The notes under the pieces are model-generated. The model searched no databases, had not been told where the DNA came from, and saw only the letters and a program-made list of their open reading frames with translations. Position numbers and translations under genes: made by a program. Positions 60,166-64,000 of a stretch of DNA of 64,000 bases are shown one piece after another (position 1 is the stretch's first letter; every line of letters begins with the position of its first letter). The stretch is from Paenibacillus_Z sp042653205 (GTDB lineage Bacteria > Bacillota > Bacilli > Paenibacillales > Paenibacillaceae), in assembly GCF_042653205.1 (NCBI RefSeq), contig NZ_JBHSHY010000018.1, positions 47,498 through 111,497 of the forward strand, in the 5' to 3' direction.

Positions 60166-61905
60166 ATGAGCACGGCGGGAACGAAGCAGAGCGCGGACCG
60201 CGGACAAGCGGCGAACGCGGCGCCGGATGCGGTGGCGTCCGGCGCGGGAGACAAGCAGGAAGCCGGAGCGGCAGGCGTGCGCGGGGCCTCGGCGGATAAG
60301 CGGGGCGGCGGTGCGCCGGCGGCACGAGGGACGGCCGCAGAGGCCGGCATGCGGCCGGACACGGCCGAGCCGGTGCCGGGGACGGCTGGGCTGCGCGGCC
60401 GGTTCGCGGCGCGCGCGGCGGCGCTCGTAGTGCTCGCGGCCGCGGGGTTCGCGCTGCTGGAGCGGGGCGGCGCGGTGGAATGGCTGTTCGCGGCCGCAGC
60501 GGCGCTGACCGCGGCGTGCGGGCTGCTGCTGCCGTACGCGTCGCTCGGCCGCATCCGGGCGGAGCGGATCGTATACGGCGCGGACGGACTCGCCGATGGC
60601 GGCGAGCTGCGCGTCCGGCTCACGCTCACGCTGAGCCGCATGCTGCCGTTCACATGGGTATGCCTCGAGGAGGAGATCGTCCGGGCACCGGGCGGCGGGG
60701 ATACGGCGGTTGTGAAGGATGCGACAGCCGCAACAGCCGCGAAAGGTTCGGCGGATAAGTATGCGTCGAGAAACGGGACGGGTCCGAAGGGACGGAAGGG
60801 ACCGGCGGATTCGATCGGTCCGCAAAGCACGGAGCGCGCGAAGAAGCCGGCGGAGCGCGGCGTCCAAGTCGTGCGGGCGCTGCTGCCCGGCTTCCGCAAG
60901 CGCCTGGTATTGGAGTACACGGTCGCAGGGCTGCAGCGCGGCGAGCTGGCATTTAATCCAATCGCGCTGACCTGCGGCGACATGCTCGGGTTGACGGTCC
61001 GCACCGTGCGGGTCGACTGCCCCGGCCGCGCGCTCGTCAAGCCGGCGCCGCCGGCCGGCGAACGGCTCGGCCCGCTGCCGGGCTTCGAACCCGAGCAGGC
61101 CCGGCAGGGCCTGCAGCCGGTATCCGCGTTTGGCGGGCAGATGGCGGCCGCCGCTTCCCGGCTTCGCCGGGATGGAGCGGGCCCGGAGCTGCGCGCCTAC
61201 GCGCCGGGCGATTCGCTGCGGCGCGTCGACTGGCGCGCGATGGCGCGCGGGCTCGGCATGCAGACGCGGATGAGCGAGGCCGAGGAAGCGGGCGCGATCA
61301 TTGTGCTGCTGGACGTGTCGCCGTCCGCCTACGGCAAGGCGCGCCGGCTGTTTGACGCGAACGCGGGGCGCGCCGCGGCGATACTGCGGGAGGCAGCGCG
61401 TGAGGGGAAGCGCGTCAAGGTGCTGACCAACGCGGTCGCGGACGGCGTCATCCACGACGGCGGCAGCGCCGGCGACGCGCTGCGCGAGGCTGAGACGCGC
61501 CTCGCTAGGCTGCGGCTCGGCGACGCCGCGAAGCCGATGTCGCAGCGGCTGTCCGACATCGTTGCCGGGGCGCCGCGCGGCGCCTCCGTCATTTGCCTGA
61601 CGGCGGGACGGACGGAGAACGCCGAGGCGATCGCGCGGCCGTCGGGCGATCCGGGCAATATTTCGTACGGCGCGAAGCTTGCCGGCGTGCGCGGCATCCG
61701 GCTGCACCTGCTGCTATCGGTGCACGAGGCGGGGGGAGACGCCGCCGAACGGAGCTGGCAAGAGCGGCTGCGGGGCACGGGCTGCGGCGTGAAGGCGATG
61801 CCCGTCCCGGCAGGCTATGCGAACACGGCGCCGCGGCTGGCTGCGGCGGCGGTAAGCGCCGGAAAGGAAGGAGGCGGTCTGCATGCCGAACCCGCGAACG
61901 GATAG
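60166..61905 (+). CDS. DUF58 domain membrane protein
   Basis: A protein of about 579 residues. After an Ala/Gly-rich N-terminal part there are two membrane segments (AAALVVLAAAGFALL, FAAAAALTAACGLLLPYASL). A long external stretch then leads to the DUF58 region with the motif LRAYAPGDSLRRVDWRAMAR, a von Willebrand A-like site (IIVLLDVSPSAYGKA). An insertion of low complexity near residues 205-245 is unusual. The start is unsure: ATG 60166 has GGTGGGAAG upstream, but ATGs at 60097, 60118 and 60133 are also in frame. It overlaps the next gene by 23 bp. DUF58 proteins are clients of MoxR. Confidence 0.85.
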   Translation: MSTAGTKQSADRGQAANAAPDAVASGAGDKQEAGAAGVRGASADKRGGGAPAARGTAAEAGMRPDTAEPVPGTAGLRGRFAARAAALVVLAAAGFALLERGGAVEWLFAAAAALTAACGLLLPYASLGRIRAERIVYGADGLADGGELRVRLTLTLSRMLPFTWVCLEEEIVRAPGGGDTAVVKDATAATAAKGSADKYASRNGTGPKGRKGPADSIGPQSTERAKKPAERGVQVVRALLPGFRKRLVLEYTVAGLQRGELAFNPIALTCGDMLGLTVRTVRVDCPGRALVKPAPPAGERLGPLPGFEPEQARQGLQPVSAFGGQMAAAASRLRRDGAGPELRAYAPGDSLRRVDWRAMARGLGMQTRMSEAEEAGAIIVLLDVSPSAYGKARRLFDANAGRAAAILREAAREGKRVKVLTNAVADGVIHDGGSAGDALREAETRLARLRLGDAAKPMSQRLSDIVAGAPRGASVICLTAGRTENAEAIARPSGDPGNISYGAKLAGVRGIRLHLLLSVHEAGGDAAERSWQERLRGTGCGVKAMPVPAGYANTAPRLAAAAVSAGKEGGGLHAEPANG

Positions 61906-64000
61906 TAGGGGAGGCGGTCCGGGAAGCGGCCCGGGCAGCGGCGGTGGCGGCATGAACCCGCCGGCTGCGCGCCTTCCGTCCAAGCGGCAGGAGGAACGGG
62001 AGGGGCTGCATTTTTTCCGCTACGGTTCGCGCCGGCTGATCACCAGTTTGCTGCTGTACGGGCTGATCGTCGAATGGCTGCTGCCGCTGGAGCAGCTGAA
62101 GTCGTATACGGAGCTGTATCAGATCAGCCCGCTGCTCGCCGCGGTCGGTCTGTATCTGGCGGTGGGCCTGTTTGTACCGCCGACGTGGGCGGCGCTGGCG
62201 CTGAACGGCCTCGTCACGGTCGGGGCGGTCCTCGTCCTGTTCGAGCCGCATTACGGCTCCATCGCCGGGTCGGTATCCGGCTTCGCGCGCGCGGTCCGGC
62301 AGGACGCGCTGCATGTTCTGCGGGCCGAATTCATGCTGAGCGGCGAGCTGCGCACGCTGCTTCTCATCGGCGGGCTCGGCATGATGGCGATCGCCGTGCA
62401 GTCGCTCATGTGGCTGCGGCAGTGGGGGCTTGGCCTGACGGCGCTGACGGCGCTGTATTTGCTGCTGCTGTACGGCTTTCTCGGCTTGGACGTGTTTCCG
62501 GGCCTGCTGCGGGCCTGCGCGGAAGGGCTGGTGCTGAGCGCGCTCGTGACGGTGCCGCGGATCGAGCGGCTCGCCGGCGTGCCGGACGTGTTCGCAGCGG
62601 CGGCCGGCGGGAGCGGCGGCGGAACCGGCGACACCGGCAAGGGACGCGGCCGGAAGCCCGTGCAAGGATGGCTCGCCGGCTGGACTATCGGCTGGTGGAG
62701 CGGGGCGGCGTGGCTCGCCGTGCTCATCCTGGCGGCGAGCATCGGCGCGGCCTGGGGCTGGTCGAGCGGCACGTCCGCGAAGCAGGCGCCTTGGGCGGCG
62801 GACGTCGTCCGCTGGGGCGAAGCCCGGTGGGACAAGGCGGAGGACGGGCATTCACCGGAGTCGACGGCGGCAGAGGAAGCGATGGCCGAGTCCGGGCTCG
62901 GCGGCGGCGCGGGGCGTACGGGTTACGGCTTCGACGATACCAAGCTCGGCGATCCGCTCGCGTCCGACGATACGGTGCTGTTCACGGTGACGGCGCCGGA
63001 AGCGGGGTATTTGCGCGGCGACAGCAAGGCCGTCTATACCGGGAAGGGCTGGGAGCAGGACGGGCACGACTGGCAGAAGCTGAGCGTCCGTGAAGCCGCG
63101 GAAGCCGCGGACGACGGCGCGTCCGGCGTCGTCGTGCAAACCGTGACGCCTGCCAAGCCGACCGTCGGCTACCCGCTGTTCACCGGCGGCGCCGATTCGG
63201 CCGTGACGGCGCTGAAGCTGCAGCTCGCCCCGAAAGGCGCCGCCGCCTCCTATTGGCGGGACGCCGATACCGGGGCGCTCTATCCGGGCGGCGACGAGGA
63301 CCGGGTCGTGCAGTACACGGTCGCAACGAAGCTGCCGAACGAGGTCGACGTGCGAAGCGTCGGGACGGAAGGCGCTGCGGGGAGCGGCGGCGGCGCGTCG
63401 GCGGAGGCGTCCGCGCCGGAGGGCATGCCCTCGCTGACGGCTGAAGCGGAGCGCGCCTACGTGCAGCTTCCCGACGGTCTGCCCGCGCGGATCGGTGCGC
63501 TCGCGGCGCGGATCATCCAGGACGCCGGCAATCCGGCCGGGCGCTATGAACAGGCGCAGGCGATCGCGGATTACTTGCGCGCGAACTATGTGTATACGCT
63601 GACGAACACAGCAGCGCCGAAGGCGGGCGCGGACTTCGTCGACGATTTCCTGTTCCGGCAGCGGGAAGGGTACTGCGTCCATTTCGCGTCCGCGATGGCG
63701 GTGCTGCTGCGGACGCAGGGCATTCCGGCGCGGTACGTGAAAGGCTTCGCCCCGGGCGAGCCTGCGGTAGCGGCTGCGGCCGGCGGCGAGGCCGGCCGGT
63801 ACGCCGTGCGCGCGAGCGACGCGCATGCGTGGGCGGCGGTATGGTTCCCGGGCGCCGGCTGGGTGCCGTTCGAGCCGACGCCGGGGTTCGCGCCGCCGGA
63901 GGGCGGTGCGGCGGGCGGCGCCGAAGCGGGGGCGACGGCGCCGGACGCCGGGGAACCGGCGGGCGAGGGCCGTCCCGCGGACGGCGGCGCGTCCGCGCGC
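61883..64000 (+). CDS. Transglutaminase-like membrane protein, 3' end beyond the window
   Basis: At least 706 codons, open to the end of the window. A Gly/Pro-rich start is followed by a set of membrane segments (LITSLLLYGLIVEWLLPL, LLIGGLGMMAIAVQSLMWL, LTALTALYLLLLYGFLGLDV, WLAVLILAASIGAAWGW). A large external region then leads to the transglutaminase core: Cys in EGYCVHFASAMAVLLRTQG and His in SDAHAWAAVWF, then WVPFEPTPGF. This is the TgpA-type protein that usually ends the MoxR-DUF58 cluster. The ATG at 61883 lies behind GGAAGGAGG. Its activity in bacteria is poorly known; a wall or protein cross-linking role is inferred. Confidence 0.88.
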   Translation, partial: MPNPRTDSRGGGPGSGPGSGGGGMNPPAARLPSKRQEEREGLHFFRYGSRRLITSLLLYGLIVEWLLPLEQLKSYTELYQISPLLAAVGLYLAVGLFVPPTWAALALNGLVTVGAVLVLFEPHYGSIAGSVSGFARAVRQDALHVLRAEFMLSGELRTLLLIGGLGMMAIAVQSLMWLRQWGLGLTALTALYLLLLYGFLGLDVFPGLLRACAEGLVLSALVTVPRIERLAGVPDVFAAAAGGSGGGTGDTGKGRGRKPVQGWLAGWTIGWWSGAAWLAVLILAASIGAAWGWSSGTSAKQAPWAADVVRWGEARWDKAEDGHSPESTAAEEAMAESGLGGGAGRTGYGFDDTKLGDPLASDDTVLFTVTAPEAGYLRGDSKAVYTGKGWEQDGHDWQKLSVREAAEAADDGASGVVVQTVTPAKPTVGYPLFTGGADSAVTALKLQLAPKGAAASYWRDADTGALYPGGDEDRVVQYTVATKLPNEVDVRSVGTEGAAGSGGGASAEASAPEGMPSLTAEAERAYVQLPDGLPARIGALAARIIQDAGNPAGRYEQAQAIADYLRANYVYTLTNTAAPKAGADFVDDFLFRQREGYCVHFASAMAVLLRTQGIPARYVKGFAPGEPAVAAAAGGEAGRYAVRASDAHAWAAVWFPGAGWVPFEPTPGFAPPEGGAAGGAEAGATAPDAGEPAGEGRPADGGASAR

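Overview
The window is a stretch of chromosome from a high-G+C, endospore-forming member of the Firmicutes, most likely Paenibacillaceae (Paenibacillus/Cohnella-like). The evidence is a tricistronic gerA-gerB-gerC germinant receptor, a YesM/YesN two-component pair beside an Lpl-type sugar transporter, YneF, NtdP (DUF402), an AraR-type arabinose regulator, LCP and Ddl cell-wall genes, strong AGGAGG ribosome sites and sigma-A promoters of the Bacillus type. Genes lie on both strands. I see no rRNA, tRNA, CRISPR array, prophage or insertion sequence.

Layout. 0-6.3 kb: tail of an acyl-CoA synthetase, a hotdog thioesterase, two small proteins, a stand-alone methionine aminopeptidase and the ger operon (minus strand). 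6.3-14.4 kb: a divergent SRAP-family protein, about 1.25 kb of repeat-rich DNA with no gene, an AraC regulator divergent from a short pyruvate kinase, an ABC-F ATPase, a second AraC regulator and Dps. 14.4-22.3 kb: GalU, a histidine-rich exported protein, a small membrane protein, the arabinose locus araR-araD-araB with AraR-like operators, and an ankyrin protein. 22.4-29.5 kb: sensor kinase, response regulator, two permeases and a solute-binding lipoprotein, which form one carbohydrate-uptake locus. 29.9-41 kb: collagen-like protein, lipoprotein, SodA, rfbCBD (dTDP-rhamnose), an acetyltransferase, NtdP, signal peptidase, QueG, YneF, FolE and a membrane-anchored hydrolase. 41-53.8 kb: an IclR regulator, a gene-poor 1.1 kb, aconitase, an amidase, Ddl, a small conserved protein, UvsE, an inositol-phosphatase-family enzyme, a GntR/DUF1648 pair and glutamate-1-semialdehyde aminomutase. 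54-64 kb: an LCP ligase, a three-gene ABC-2 exporter, a peroxiredoxin and the MoxR-DUF58-transglutaminase cluster, whose last gene runs off the end.

How the parts connect. Most genes are core metabolism and envelope functions. The most informative regulatory signals are: a perfect AraR-like palindrome filling the -35/-10 spacer of the araDB promoter, with a second copy before araR; one shared operator motif (GTTTCA-N5-TGAAAC) downstream of the IclR-gene promoter and of the aconitase promoter, which suggests an IclR protein controlling the TCA cycle; a PerR-like box on a promoter facing dps; and an inverted repeat between the divergent AraC and short pyruvate kinase genes. I find no clear new multi-gene system. 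The best leads are the pyruvate kinase that lacks its C-terminal domain and has changed potassium-site residues, the SRAP protein without the usual catalytic Asn/His motifs, the IclR-aconitase link, and the repeat-dense region at 7.0-8.25 kb.
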